The notes below the pieces were generated by a model. That model saw nothing but the letters and a program-made list of their open reading frames with translations. It ran no database searches and had not been told where the DNA came from. A program made the translations under genes and the position numbers. From contig NC_083878.1 in the NCBI RefSeq assembly GCF_032452875.1, positions 57,641,378 through 57,705,377 on the forward strand: 64,000 nt of DNA, in the 5' to 3' direction. Origin of the DNA: Bos javanicus. Taxonomy: Eukaryota > Chordata > Mammalia > Artiodactyla > Bovidae. Position 1 is the first letter of the stretch. Each line of letters begins with the position of its first letter. Of the stretch, positions 22,795 through 33,985 are shown piece after piece.

Positions 22795-23224
22795 AATTTA
22801 TGTAATACAGTGATAATAGTTATAACTATTTAAAATGATACTGACTATATCTGTTGATATGGAAATATCACCCAGATAAAATGTCTGCAGCCATTTAAAA
22901 CATTTAGGAAGATTTGTCTGTAGGACATGAAGCACAATGATATATCACTTGACTGAATACAAGTAGAATGTATTTCTATATATAAAATTCTCTCTATACA
23001 AATAAGGAAATCTGGAATATTTTGTATCCAATATTCAAATAGGCAAACTTTTTCAGTAATTTTATGTCTTAATAGGAATAAAATAAAAGGGATTTTATTT
23101 TAATTTTTCATTCTTTTGCACTGTTTCTTCACATGCTTGCAATATTTTAATAAAGTAAAGGAACAACAACTACTTTACCATGTAGTGTGTTTTGTATTTA
23201 GGGATGTGTATAATATATGCATTT
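22795..23224. other. Unassigned AT-rich sequence
   Basis: No feature recognised. Confidence 0.5.
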
Positions 23225-23479
23225 AAACTAATATCAGGGATTTACAGGTGGTGCTAGTGGTAAAGGACCTGCCTGCCAATGCAGGAGACGTAAGAGGTAC
23301 AGATTCAATCCTTGGGTCAGGAAGATCCCCTGGAGAAGGGGACAAAAACACAGTCCAGTACTCTTGCCTGGAGAACCTCATGGACAGAGGAGCCTGTCAG
23401 GCTGCAGTTCGTAAGGTCACACAGAATTAGACACAAATGAAGCGACTTAGCAAGCATGCACACAAGCAAACTAATATCA
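23225..23479 (+). mobile_element. Bov-tA SINE with 12-bp TSD
   Basis: The TSD aaactaatatca is exact at 23225-23236 and 23468-23479. The body runs from gggatttacaggtggtgcta to gaagcgacttagcaagcatg. Confidence 0.95.
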
Positions 23480-23489
23480 CATGGGTCCC

Positions 23490-24224
23490 CTGGCCTGAAA
23501 TAAAGGATTTCCATTTACAGGACATCATAATAAGGATTTGCCTGGTTCAATACTGAAAGCTAGAATAGGTAGCTATCCAGTTACATAACATGCAGGACCC
23601 TGTGGGGTCTTCCTAGGACAGACCTCTTCCCCTGAGTCCTCTTTATTCCCTGTCTGAAGTACCTAGATAACAGTATCAGATGCACATTTCCTGAGTTACT
23701 TCAAAGGTGTTCCACCCTGCCAAATAGCAAGTGTTAACTATTAGATGACCATGAGCACTAGACCTGAAAATTGATAATATTACCCACTGTGGAATTGCCC
23801 TATAACATTACCATCAAACTTTCAGAGAATTGTGCACCAGGTAATCACAACACCCTGCGACTCCCCTCCCTCACTTTGTTTTAAAAATGTCTCTGTGGGT
23901 TTATATGTGTTCCCCATCCTGAACTCCCCTCCCATCTCCCTCCCCATCCCATGTAAACCCATGGCTGATTCATATCAATGTGTGGCAAAAACCACTACAA
24001 TATTGTAAAGTAATTAGCCTCCAACTAAAATAAATTAAAAAAAATAAAAATAAAAATGTCTCTGTGAATCCCATCAGTGAGCTGGGGTTTTTGAGCACAA
24101 GTGGTTCCAGACTTCTTCTCTGGTGCCTTATAATAAATGCTGCACTTTCCTTAACCTCAACCTGGTGTGAGGATTTGACTTTATGCATACAGGTGAGAGG
24201 GTCGTCAAGTCTGGTTTGGTAACA
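23490..24224 (+). mobile_element. Endogenous retrovirus LTR, type B, plus strand, interrupted
   Basis: The U3-like part spans to 23897 and continues after 24067 as 'aatcccatcagtgagctggg'. A polyadenylation signal aataaa lies at 24132-24137, and the end gtttggtaaca is at 24224. A young L1 3' end splits it. No internal retroviral genes are seen. A related copy lies in reverse at about 25.37-25.85 kb. The 5' limit is approximate. Confidence 0.72.
23883..24066 (+). mobile_element. Tiny L1 3' end inserted in an LTR
   Basis: A 154-nt insert (23898-24051) contains 'gtgttccccatcctgaac', 'gctgattcatatcaatgtgt' and an A-rich tail. A perfect 15-bp TSD, aaaaatgtctctgtg, lies at 23883-23897 and 24052-24066. 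Confidence 0.95.
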
Positions 24225-24920
24225 GTTCCAAGAAGATTCAACAACAACCAAAAAAAAAAAAAAAAGATAAAAAAACAAATAAAATGCTGTACCAGTGACC
24301 ATGGATCAGATTATAGGCTCTGTTAAGGGCCTCCACATACACAGGTTTTTGTGGTTTTTTTTTTGTTTTTTTTCCTGAGAAGCAACATCAACCCCTGGAC
24401 AAGAGGAGGAGATACGTTCTGAAACCTTCTCACATTTCCAGGTTTGTAGGTGAGGACTGTAGACGATCATCAGCTATAGTTTACAGGAGCAGCAGGCTTC
24501 TCAGACTCTCCTTACAATGCAATCAGCTACATTTACAGAGCTGCTTGTAGGTCATAAGCACAGCATGTGGGGATAGCAGGCAGGAAGACAGGACATGTGA
24601 AGACAGCCTCTAATAGGGCAAGCAATAGGAAGGACAGAGGAGCTAATCCAGCCAGGAGCTGGCAGAGTGATTAGTCTAAGGAAAAAACTGTATAGAAAGC
24701 AGTGGTTTCATAAAACACAAAGGGAAAAAAAAATAGAGATAAATTTGTCTTGAGCTGCCAATGGTTCTGGCACCCTTCCCAATTAATCTAATTCACTGTT
24801 CAACTATCGACATAAATTTACATCAACCAGACCTACAGTTTAAGCTCTAAAGTGAGTTTCTAACACGATGCATGTGGACTGTTACTGGTCAAGGAGAGGT
24901 CGCACATTGGGGGCTTTTGA
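24225..24920. other. Unassigned sequence with A- and T-rich runs
   Basis: Contains a poly(A) at about 24250-24265 and T-rich tracts near 24350-24374. The part at 24380-24710 is less AT-rich than its surroundings but shows no coding or repeat signature that I recognise. Confidence 0.5.
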
Positions 24921-25128
24921 GTGAATGAAAGTGGCTCAGTTGTGTCCGACTCTTTTGCCACGCCATGGACTATAGCCAGGCAGGCTCCTCTGTCCATGGG
25001 GTTTTCCAGGCAAGAATACTGGAGTGGGTTACCATTTCCTTCTCCAGGGGATCTTCCCAACTCAGGGATTGAACTCATTCCTCCTGCATTACAGGCAGAT
25101 TCTTCCCCCCTGAGCCAAAAGGAAGCCC
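24921..25128 (-). mobile_element. Bov-tA SINE
   Basis: Reverse copy: gtggctcagttgtgtccgac through the body to gagccaaaaggaagcccc. A poly(A) follows at about 25182-25198. Confidence 0.92.
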
Positions 25129-25371
25129 CTTGGAGGCATTTAGGAGAATGAAAAAATGTCTAGATGCCACACGTACTGGTTAAAAAAAAAAAAAAAAAGA
25201 CAGTGAGATCAAATCTTAAAGCTAGTTTTGTGCTTAAAAGAAAAATTTAAGAGAGAAAAAATAAGCATGTTCTATAAATAAAAACAATAAAAAAGTAAAA
25301 TTCTTAAAGTATCAGCTTTGTAATAATTTTCAAACAATTGTTTTTAAGAAACTGAATGGTAGAGACAGTAG

Positions 25372-25850
25372 TGATACCAAACCAAACTTGGGTCCTCTCA
25401 CCTACAGGCTGTAAAACCAATCTACTAACACTGAATTATGGTGAAGAAAATCACAGCCTTTATTGCAGGGCACAAAGCAAGGAATCTGGGTAAATTAGTG
25501 CACAAAAGCACCTGAATTCCCTGATGGCTTTCAGGAGAGCATTTTTTTTTAAGACCAAGTGTGGTGGGGTTTGTTCACAGGGTAGGGAATCAGCTTGTGC
25601 ACTATTCTGATTATTTGATGGTGAGGTAATAGGGCTGTGACACAGAGGTTAACACCATCAGTCCTCAGACACCAGTAGGTCTGATGCCCATTAACTTCAT
25701 TTGGTGTGGGGTTTAGCATCTGTAAAACAGTTCAGGATTTGTGCATCAGATCCAGGTATTTCAGAGAGGAGTTAGAGCAGAGAATGTAGGGAAGGGGGTC
25801 TGTCACAGGCAAAGTCCATAGGGTTCTGTTAGGTTACAGAATATATTTAA
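25372..25850 (-). mobile_element. Endogenous retrovirus LTR, type B, minus strand
   Basis: The left end tgataccaaacc is the reverse of the type B end. A reversed polyadenylation signal (tttatt) lies at 25459-25464. The reverse complement shares 'cctgtaggtgagagg' and ttggtttggta with the plus copy ending at 24224. The right limit is approximate. Confidence 0.65.
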
Positions 25851-26029
25851 ACTTATATGAAATGGATACAGCACTGCTTGGGGAAAAACACAAAGCCTAA
25901 AATAATTTTTCTTTTCAGTCAAGAAAATAAAAATAAAACAAAAATCAGTGTAAGATAGTTAAGAAAGATACATGAAATAAATGGATTAATAAAACAGGAA
26001 ACAAAATATTTGGGAATCTAAAAACAAAA

Positions 26030-26600
26030 GTGAAACCTTGTAACTCATATAGGAACTTGAACCCATGTGCCTGGGATTCAAACCAGGATAAAACCCATGG
26101 TCTCCCAACAGAGATCACACCTGGTTTCAGGATTTAATGATGCTCAGGTACTTGATGTCTCATTGCAGAAAAAAATCAGTGAGAGACAAAGTACCAGGTA
26201 AGAAGTGGATTTATTTAGAGAGAAACACACTCCATAAACCCAATGTCAGTCATGTCAGAAGGAGAGAGAGTGACCCCAAAATATGGGTTTATTTTTGTGT
26301 GCTGAAGAATAATTTCATAGGCTAATGAGTGGGAGGATCATTCCAACTATTTTAGGGAAGGGTGGGGATTTCCAGGAATTAGGACACGGCCAACTTTTGG
26401 CCTTTAATGGTTGGCCTCAGATCTGTCATGGCACTGGTGAGTGTGTCAGTTAGCTCGTTGATGTGTTATGTACGTGAAAGCATACTGAGGCTCAAGGTCT
26501 AGAGGAAATCGACCTGTCTGTTATCTTAAACCTATTTAGTTTTTTAAGTAAAACTTTATTAAGTAAAACTTGATTTATTAAAACCTAATTGATTTCAGTC
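26030..26600 (-). mobile_element. Endogenous retrovirus LTR, type A, minus strand
   Basis: The reverse complement of 26300-26420 matches the type A LTR at 19780-19880: both contain cctaaaatagttggaat and a block resembling 'cctggaaatccccaccc'. A reversed polyadenylation signal lies at about 26210-26215. The limits are approximate. Confidence 0.65.
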
Positions 26601-26943
26601 AGTTTCTGTCATGTCCTCAGGCTATGTCATTTTTTTAAAGTTTATGCCCTGTTCTCTTCCTACCTATTTCAAAACTGCATTCAAAAGGAAAACAAACAAA
26701 CAAACAACAACAAAAAATATATATATACTAGTTCTTTTAAAAAAGTTAGCAAAATTAATTAAAAAATAATAACCACAAATCTGTCCAACAAAAATATAAA
26801 GTAAGAGTTGACTGAAAAATTAAAAACAATAAGAGTCTCAAGTTTCAATTTTGTCTCAGGACCTTACTGAGGACTACAGTGCAGTGAAATTGCTTCTCAG
26901 ATAAATCTGAAGAACATCTCTGAAGAAATAGGTGTAAAAATGA
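26601..26943. other. A-rich simple sequence and unassigned
   Basis: Contains an (aaac)n/(aac)n tract at about 26692-26715 and a short (at)n. No gene is seen. Confidence 0.5.
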
Positions 26944-27132
26944 GTATCTATATGGGACAACAGTGGATGAGATGGTTGGATGGCATCACCGACTCAATGG
27001 ACATGGGTTTGAGTAAGCTCTGGGAGTTGGTGATGGACAGGGAAGCCTGGCATGCTGCAGTCCATGGGGTCGCAAAGAGTTGGACACGACTGAGCTACTG
27101 AACTGAAGTGAACTGATATCTGTATCTATATG
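26944..27132 (+). mobile_element. Very short BovB 3' end (167 nt)
   Basis: The 3' terminal segment runs from gatgagatggttggatggca to gagctactgaactgaagtga. A perfect 11-bp TSD, gtatctatatg, lies at 26944-26954 and 27122-27132. The insert is 26955-27121. Confidence 0.95.
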
Positions 27133-27247
27133 ATTTTCATTAGGGGATAGTGCAGTCAAGCATATATCTCAGTGAAAAGTCACTGCTAGTAATAAGACTC
27201 AGATATCTCAGTTAATGATTTTAGTGCTCTTTTTTTGTAAAGGTGGA

Positions 27248-27990
27248 TTTTTTTTTTCTTTTCTCTTTTATTTTTTATTGTAGGACAATTGCTGTACAGT
27301 ATAGTATTGTCCTCTGCCCCCTATCAATCAGTCACAGGTATACAAATGTCCCCTCCCTCCTGAAACCCATTCCCATCTCCCACCCCAACCCACCCTTACG
27401 GTTGCCACAGAGTTGAGCTCCTGGTGTCACAAAGCAAATTCTCATTTGCTATCTATTTTACATACAGTAATATACATGTTTCCATGCTGTTCTCTCAATT
27501 CATCCCTCTCTCTTCTTCTCCCACTGCATCCACACGTCTATTCTCTATATCTGCATCTCCATGGCTGTCCTGCAAACAGGTTCATCAGCACCATCTTGCT
27601 AGATTCCCTATGCATGCATTATTTGATACAGCCACTGTGGAGAACTATATGGAAATTCCTTTAAAAACTAGGACTAGAACTTACATGTGACTGAACAATC
27701 TCATTACTGGGCATATACTCAGAAAATTATAACTGAAAGAGACACATGCACCACAGTGTCTGTTGCAGCACCTTTTACAATAGCTAGGACATGGAAGCAA
27801 CCTAGATGTCCAGTGACAGATAAATAGATACAGAAATTGTGGTACATATACACAATTGAATACTACTCAGCTATAAAATGGAATGCTACTCAGCTACAAA
27901 ATGGAATGCATTCAAGTCAGTTCTAGTGAGATAGATGAATCTAGAGCCTATAATACAAAATGAAGTAAATCAGAAAGAGAAAGATTTTAT
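27248..27990 (-). mobile_element. L1 3' end with inverted 5' segment
   Basis: 27248-27622 is the L1 3'UTR in reverse, with poly(T) at the left and tctgcatctccatggctgtc, aacaggttcatcagcaccat further on. 27623-27990 is the immediately upstream ORF2 end in plus orientation (gatacagccactgtggagaa, tggtacatatacacaattga). This arrangement is typical of twin priming. Confidence 0.88.
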
Positions 27991-29252
27991 AGATTTTATA
28001 TATATGAGAAGATACAAATATCTTTGTTTATTTAAATGTTTCCTGAAATATATACATAACCCTATGAGGGCCTGTTTTTCCAAAACACAGATTGACGTAC
28101 CCTGTTTTGTTTGTTTGTTTGTTTTCCCCTGAATTCCTTTCAGGGTGTACTGTAGGTAGGTGACTGATATCCAATGATTTAACCTTTTTAGAACCCAAGA
28201 GTGAGCAACTGTTTTTATTTTGCATAAGGCTATTGAATAAAAGTAGGAGAAATACATGTAAAATGTGATCTATAATATGCTTCAATATAGAAAGTGCAAT
28301 GTGTAAGCAAGTGTTGGGATGGAGCAGTTTACTCTATAAGCCAGTTTTTTATTTGCTTTCTTTGCTTTCATTGAGATATATTACATTGAGATGTATTAAC
28401 TGAGATATGAATGCTCATGATATGTTTGGTTATGATTTGATAAAAACAATATTTATGCAGAAGTAGCTATCATGAATTCTTCAGCTTCCTTTAATTCCAG
28501 TTATCATCACTGTAGGATTTTTTAATTAGCAAACTAGATATATGGAGTGGCTGGAAATATAACATGAATGCATTCTACTATTGAATAAACTGTGCATAAG
28601 ATTCTAATAAACACTGTAGTCTATGTACTTTGAAAATAAATCCAGGCTTGTTGTAAGGTCCAGTAATGATACTGAAGTATTTTAGAAGCCTTATATTCAT
28701 TGTAAGATTAGCTGAATCCTTCCTTTAGACATTGCCACAGCTGCTTCTCATGAAGCAAGCTGTGCCACCCAAAGAATCAGAAGGACAATAACTGAAACTT
28801 TAATTGTATAAGACAAGTTCATTCTCTGTGTCGTTATGAAAGAATTTACTCTTAAACATCCAATTATCAACTATTTCTAACTGTTGGAAGTTACAGAAAC
28901 CAGAAGAGAAACTGGTACATGAATAACATTAGTTTGGGTATACTTACAGTCCACATATCTGAAATTTAGAATAATAAAGAATTCACTATCTTATATGGCA
29001 AAAATATAAACAATGAATAAAAATAACTATATGTAAATTTAAATCTAAGAAATGAGTTAACCTCTGTAAACTAGACAATTTCCTAAGAAGTATTCAAAGA
29101 AAAATAAATGTACAGCATGTTTAAATTATCTTAGATTTAGAAGTATCGAACCATTTCCAAGTGACTTATCTGTTTCCTAGAACAAGGCTCAAAACAATAC
29201 ACAGATTATAAAAATATCCAGAATCCAATAAATGAAAATTTGCATTGTCTAA
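27991..29252. other. Unassigned AT-rich sequence, 1.3 kb
   Basis: A (tttg)n stretch lies at 28107-28124. No gene or clear repeat was recognised. Confidence 0.5.
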
Positions 29253-30506
29253 GCTAATAAAGTAATGCTCAAAATTCTCCAAGCCAGGCTTCAGCAATAT
29301 GTGGACTGTGAACTTCCAGATGTTCAAGCTGGTTTTAGAAAAGGCAGAGGAACCAGAGATCAAGTTGCCAAAATCTGCTGGATCATGGAAAACGCAAGAG
29401 AGTTCCAGAAAAACATCTATTTCTGCTTTATTGACTATGCCAAAGCCTTTGACTGTGTGGATCACAATAAACAGTGGAAAATTCTGAAAGAGATGGGAAT
29501 ACCAGACCACCTGACCTGCCTCTTGAGAAACCTGTATGCAGGTCAGGAAGCAACAGTTAGAACTGGACATGGAACAACAGACTGGTTCCAAATAGGAAAA
29601 GGAGTACGTCAAGGCTGTATATTGTCACATTACTTATTTAACTTCCATGCAGAGTACATCATGAGAAATACTGGGCTGGAAGAAGCACAAGCTGGAATCA
29701 AGATTTCCGGGAGAAATATCAATAACCTCAGATATGCGGATGAAACCACCCTTATGGCAGAAAGTGAAGAGGAACTAAAAAGCCTCTTGATGAAAGTGAA
29801 AGTGGAGAGTGAAAAAGTTGGCTGAAAGCTCAACATTCAGAAAACGAAGATCATGGCATCCGGTCCCATCACTTCATGGGAAATAGATGGGGAAACAGTG
29901 GAAACAGTGTCAGACTTTATTTTTGGGGCTCCAAAATCTCTACAGATGGTGACTGCAGCCATGAAATTAAAAGACGCTTACTCCTTGGAAGAAAAGTTAT
30001 AACCAACCTAGATAGCATATTCAAAAGCAGAGACATCACCCTGCCAACAAAGGTCCGTCTAGTCAAGGCTATGATTTTTCCTGTGGTCATGTATGGATGT
30101 GAGAGTTGGACTGTGAAGAAGGCTGAGTGCTGAAGAACTGATGCTTTTGAACTGTGGTGTTGGAGAAGACTCTTGAGAGTCCCTTGGACTGCAAGGAGAT
30201 CCAACCAGTCCACTGTAAAGGAGATCAGCCCTGGGATTTCTTTGGAAGGAATGATGCTAAAGCTAAAACTCCAGTACTTTGGCCACCTCATGCGAAGAGT
30301 TGACTCACTGGAAAAGACTCTGATGCTGGGAGGGATTGGGGGCAGGAGGAGAAGGGGACGACAGAGGATGAGATGGCTGGATGGCACCACTGACTCGATG
30401 GACGTGAGTCTGCGTGAACTCCAGGAGTTGATGATGGACAGGGAGGCCTGGCGTGCTGCGTTTCATGGGGTCGCAAAGAGTCGGACACGACTGAGCGACT
30501 GAACTC
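29253..30506 (+). mobile_element. BovB LINE, 1.25 kb, 5'-truncated
   Basis: The copy spans from within the RT domain (gtaatgctcaaaattctcca) to the 3' end (gacacgactgagcgactgaac). It encodes most of RT, but a TTA-to-TGA stop at 29823-29825 and a frameshift near 29920 break it. It shares several diagnostic changes with the BovB at 37.2-38.2 kb. Confidence 0.96.
29265..29825 (+). pseudogene. BovB reverse transcriptase fragment (186 codons)
   Basis: The best preserved RT segment in the window. Motif A is FIDYAKAFD at about residues 55-63. The motif-B region reads RQGCILSHYLF at about 115-125, where other copies here have RQGCILSPCLF. Motif C is YADE at 157-160 instead of the catalytic YADD, so a metal-binding aspartate is lost. 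The frame ends at a premature TGA after SEKVG; the other readable copies in the window continue with LKLNIQ. The ATG is internal to the parent ORF and is not a natural start. The remainder of the ORF appears in other frames at 29876-30133 and 30173-30502. It is inactive by truncation, motif loss and stops. Confidence 0.94.
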
Positions 30507-30790
30507 AACCTAATATAGTGTAAGCCCTGAAATTTAACCTTTATTTTGGTATTGAAGTGCCTAATTTGAGCTTTGATTGTGGGAGTAGCCATTTCAATTA
30601 AGCCTTTACTTCAAATAATACTATTTGTAATAAACACAATACCAGCCCCAGCCCTGTCCTGCCCTTTCCCAGCCTCATTTCTTTTAGAGATTCTGCTTCA
30701 TTTATATATAATTGACCGATTAGAATACCTTGATTTTTTTTTCCCTCTTCCTGTGTTTTAAATTCCTGCTCTTATACTTTTAGATTCACC
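30507..30790. other. Unassigned; possibly LTR-like flank
   Basis: AT-rich sequence that continues, across the large insertion at 30804-35231, into 35245 onward. The joined flank has an aataaa followed by further aataaa motifs, which is vaguely LTR-like. No family can be named. Confidence 0.35.
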
Positions 30791-30920
30791 AATAAAGAGT
30801 GAGACTTCCTGGTGGTCCAGGGGTTAAGACTCCATGCTCCCAGTGTTAGGGGCAGAGGTTCAATCCCTGGTCTGGGAACTAGGATCCCATGAGGCATGAC
30901 CAAAAAAATAAATAGAAAGA
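30791..30920 (+). mobile_element. CHR-type tRNA-derived SINE
   Basis: Artiodactyl CHR-like SINE: acttcctggtggtccagggg (A-box region), ggttcaatccctggtctggg (B-box region), and an end at catgaccaaaaaaataaata. The left TSD aataaagagtgag is at 30791-30803. Its exact partner is at 35232-35244, beyond the BovB, so the SINE and the BovB lie between one pair of duplications. Confidence 0.88.
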
Positions 30921-30939
30921 CAGCTGAATGTAGTTAATT

Positions 30940-30991
30940 GGGGCTTCCCTTGTGGCTCAGGTAGTAAAGAATCTACCGCAATGAAGAAGAC
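30940..30991 (+). mobile_element. Bov-tA head fragment (52 nt)
   Basis: Only the tRNA-like head (ggggcttcccttgtggctca to ccgcaatgaagaagac) is present. It stops before the B box and is followed directly by BovB-type 5' sequence. Confidence 0.8.
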
Positions 30992-31987
30992 ATTAGTTTC
31001 CCCCTCAGTCAGTCTCTCCCATCAGGAAGCTTCCATAAGCTTCTTATCCTTTTCCATCAGAGGGCAGACAGGCTGAAAACCACAATCACAGAAAACTAAC
31101 CAATCTGATTACATGGACCACAGCCTTGTCTAACTCAATGAAACTATGAGCTATGCCATGTAAGGCCACCCAGGACAGAAGAGTCATAGTGGAAGGTTCT
31201 GACAAAACATGATTGATGGCAAAAGGGAATGGCAAACCACTTCAGTATTCTTGCCTTGAGAACCCCATAAACAGTAACGAAAAGGCAAAAAGATAAGACA
31301 CTGAAAGAAGAACTCCACAGGTCGATAGGTGCCCAATATGCTACTGGAGATCAGTGGAGAAATAACTCCAGAAAGAATAAAGAGATGGAGCCAGAGCAAA
31401 AACAACACCCAGATGAGGATATGACTGGTGATGGAAGTAAAGTTTGATGCTGTAAAGAGCAATATTGCATAGGAACCTGAAATGTTAGGTCAATGAATCA
31501 AGGCAAATTGGAAGTGCTCAAACGGGAGATGGCAAGAGTGAAGAATGACCTTTTAGGAAACCGTGAATTAAAATGGACTGGAACGAGTGAAATAACTCAA
31601 ATGGCCATTATATCTTCTACTGTTGGCAAGAATCCCTTAGAAGAAATGGCATAGCCATCGTAGTCAACAAAGAGTCTGAAAGGCAATACTTGGATGCAAT
31701 CTCAAATAGGATAGAATGGTCTGTTTGTTTTCAAGGCAAACCATTCATATCACTGTAATCAATTCTATGTCTCGACCAATAATGCTGAAGAAGCTGAAGT
31801 TGAACGGTTCTATGAAGACCTACAAGACCTTCAGTAACTAACACCTAAAAAAGATGTACTTTTCATTATCGGGAACTGGAATACAAAAGTAGGAAGTCAA
31901 GAAACACCTGGAGTAACAGGAAAATTTGGTCTTGGAGTACAGAATGATGCACAGCAGAGGCTAGTAGAGTTTTGCCAAGAAAACACA

Positions 31988-32219
31988 ATGGTCATAGCAA
32001 AAACCCTCTTCCAACAACAGAAGAGAAGACTCTACACATGGACATCACCAGATGGCCAACACCAAAATCAGCTTGATTATATTCTTTGCAGCCAAAGATG
32101 GAGAAGCTCTATAAAGTCAGCAAAAACAAGATTGAGAGCTGACTGTGGCTCAGATCATGAACTCCTTATTGCCAAAATGAGACTTAATTTGAAGAAAGTA
32201 GGGAAAACCATTAGACCAT
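31988..32219 (+). pseudogene. BovB endonuclease-domain remnant (C-terminal part)
   Basis: The frame opens VIAKTLFQQQKRRLYTWTSP and includes QLDYILCSQRWRSSIKSAK and GSDHELLIAKMRL. These fit the C-terminal half of an apurinic/apyrimidinic-type endonuclease, with the conserved SDH-type histidine motif present as GSDHELL. BovB endonuclease nicks target DNA to prime reverse transcription. After 32223 the frame runs into the nested antisense BovB, so the following residues are not part of the protein. Upstream parts of the domain (31500-31980) are in other frames with stops. Confidence 0.88.
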
Positions 32220-33208
32220 TCAGTTCAGTTAAGTTCAATTTAGTTGCTCAGTCGTGTCTGACTCTTTGTGACCCCATGAATCGCAGCACGCCAGGCCTCC
32301 CTGTCCATCATCAACTCCCGGAGTTCACTCAGACTCACATCCATCGAGTCAGTGATGCCATCCAGCCATCTCATCCTCTGTCGTCCCCCTCTCCTCCTGC
32401 CCCCAATCCCTCCCAGCATCAGAGTCTTTTCCAATGAGTCAACTCTTCGCATGAGGTGGCCAAAGTACTGGAGTTTCAGCTTTAGCATTATTCCTTCCAA
32501 AGAAATCCCAGGGCTGATTTCCTTTAGAATGGACTGGTTGGATCTCCTTGCAGTCCAAGGGACTCTCAAGAGTCTTCTCCAACACCACAGTTCAAAAGCA
32601 TCAGTTTTTCGGTGCTCAGCCTTCTTCACAGTATAACTCTCACATCCATACATGACCACAGGAAAAACCATAGCCTTGACTAGACAGACCTTTGTTGGCA
32701 AAGTAATGTCTCTGCTTTTCAATATGCTATCTATGTTGGTCATAACTTTCCTTCCAAGAAGTAAGCGTCTTTTAGTTTCATAGCTGCAGTCACCATCTGC
32801 AGTGATTTTGGAGCCAAAAAATAAAGTCTGACACTGTTTCCAATGTTTCCCCATCTATTTCCCATGAAGTTATGGGACCAGATGCCATGATCTTAGTTTT
32901 CTGAATATTGAGCTTTAAGCCAACTTTTTCACTCTCCTCTTTCACTTTCATCAAGAGGCTTTTTAGTTCCTCTTCACTTTCTGCCATTAAGGGTGGTGTC
33001 ATCTGCATATCTGAGGTTATTTGTATTTCTCCCAGCAATCTTGATTCCAGCTTGTGCTTCTTCCAGCCCAGTATTTCTCATGATGTACTCTACATAGAAG
33101 TTAAATAAGCAAGGTGACAATATACAGCCTTGACGTACTCCTTTTCCTATTTGGAACCAGTCTGTTGTTCCATGTCCAGGTCTAACTGTTGCTTCCCAGA
33201 CCATTCAG
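32213..33208 (-). mobile_element. BovB LINE nested inside the larger BovB
   Basis: A 974-nt 3' portion (32224-33197) with an exact 11-bp TSD, agaccattcag, at 32213-32223 and 33198-33208. The 3' end is at the left (ttcagttaagttcaatttag). It reaches the RT region near 'gaagcaacagttagac'. YADD is retained (NNLRYADDTTL) but the frame breaks right after it. Confidence 0.97.
32240..32854 (-). pseudogene. BovB ORF C-terminal fragment (204 codons)
   Basis: The C-terminal domain of the BovB polyprotein downstream of the RT catalytic motifs. It includes 'SKITADGDCSYETKRRLLLG', KSRDITLPTKVCLVKAMVFP, YGCESYTVKKAEHRKTDAFE, LWCWRRLLRVPWTARRSNQS and RWLDGITDSMDVSLSELREL. This region follows the palm/thumb in RTE-clade RTs and has a conserved Cys/Trp-rich core. 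The frame is long and nearly free of lesions. It is separated by one indel from the RT motifs (32790-33038 frame), which suggests a comparatively young copy. It has no enzymatic capacity alone. Confidence 0.9.
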
Positions 33209-33565
33209 GTTTGACCTAAATCAAATCCCTAATGATTATACAGTAGAAGTGCTAAATAGATTCTAGGGATTAGATCTGATAGACAGACTACCTGGAGAAC
33301 TATGGACAGAGGTTCTTGACATTGTACAGAAGGCAGGGATCAATACCATTCCCAAGAAAAAGAAATGCAAAAAGGCAAAAGGGTTATCTGAGGAAGCCTT
33401 ACAAATGATTAAGAAAAGAAGAGAAGCAAAAGACAAAGGAGAAAAGGAGAGATATACCATTTGAATGCAGAGTTCCAAAGAAGAGCAAGGACAGATAAGA
33501 AAGCCTCCTCAGTGATCAGTGCAAAGAAATAGAGGAAGACAATAGAATGGGAAAGTCATGCAAAG

Positions 33566-33985
33566 ATGGGCTCAATAAAGGACAGAAATGGTATGGACCT
33601 AGCAGAAGCAGAAGATATTAAGAAAAGGTGGCAAGAATACACAGAAGAACTGTACAGAAAAGATCTTCATGACCCAGATAATCATGATGGTGTGATCATT
33701 CACCTAGAGCCAGACATCCTGGAATATGAAGTCAAGTGGGCCTTAGGAAGCATCACTACAAACAAAGTTAGTGGAGATGATGGAATTCCAGTTGAGCTAT
33801 TTCAAATCCTGAAAGATGATGCTGTGAAAGTGCTGCACTCAATATGCCAGCAAATTTGGAAAACTCAGCAGTGGCCACAGGACTGGAAATCGTCAGTTTT
33901 CATTCCAATCCCAGAGAAAGGCAACGCCAAAGAATGCTCAATCTCCCGCAAACTCCTGCACAACTGCATTCATCTCACACGCTAG
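33566..33985 (+). pseudogene. BovB inter-domain/RT N-terminal fragment (139 codons)
   Basis: The frame includes RNGMDLAEAEDIKKRWQEYT, EELYRKDLHDPDNHDGVIIH and 'KVSGDDGIPVELFQILKDDA'. This is the linker between endonuclease and RT and the beginning of the RT fingers. The SGDDGIPVELF block matches the conserved RT motif-1 type segment. The frame ends in SRKLLHNCIHLTR and shifts before the palm motifs. It belongs to the outer, near full-length BovB. Confidence 0.9.

Noticed and set aside
19570..26600. Possible intact endogenous provirus between the LTRs
   Set aside because: The related LTRs face each other in opposite orientation and no gag, pol or env frames lie between them; they are separate solo-LTR-like remnants.
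29166..29612. Minus-strand frame of 148 codons over the BovB at 29.3 kb, and similar plus frames over minus BovB copies
   Set aside because: Antisense shadows of the BovB reverse transcriptase; the same peptides recur at every BovB copy in antisense.
31988..32437. Frame joining BovB endonuclease to an RLSNC-type tail
   Set aside because: It crosses the boundary of the nested antisense BovB at 32223; the tail is antisense 3' end sequence.
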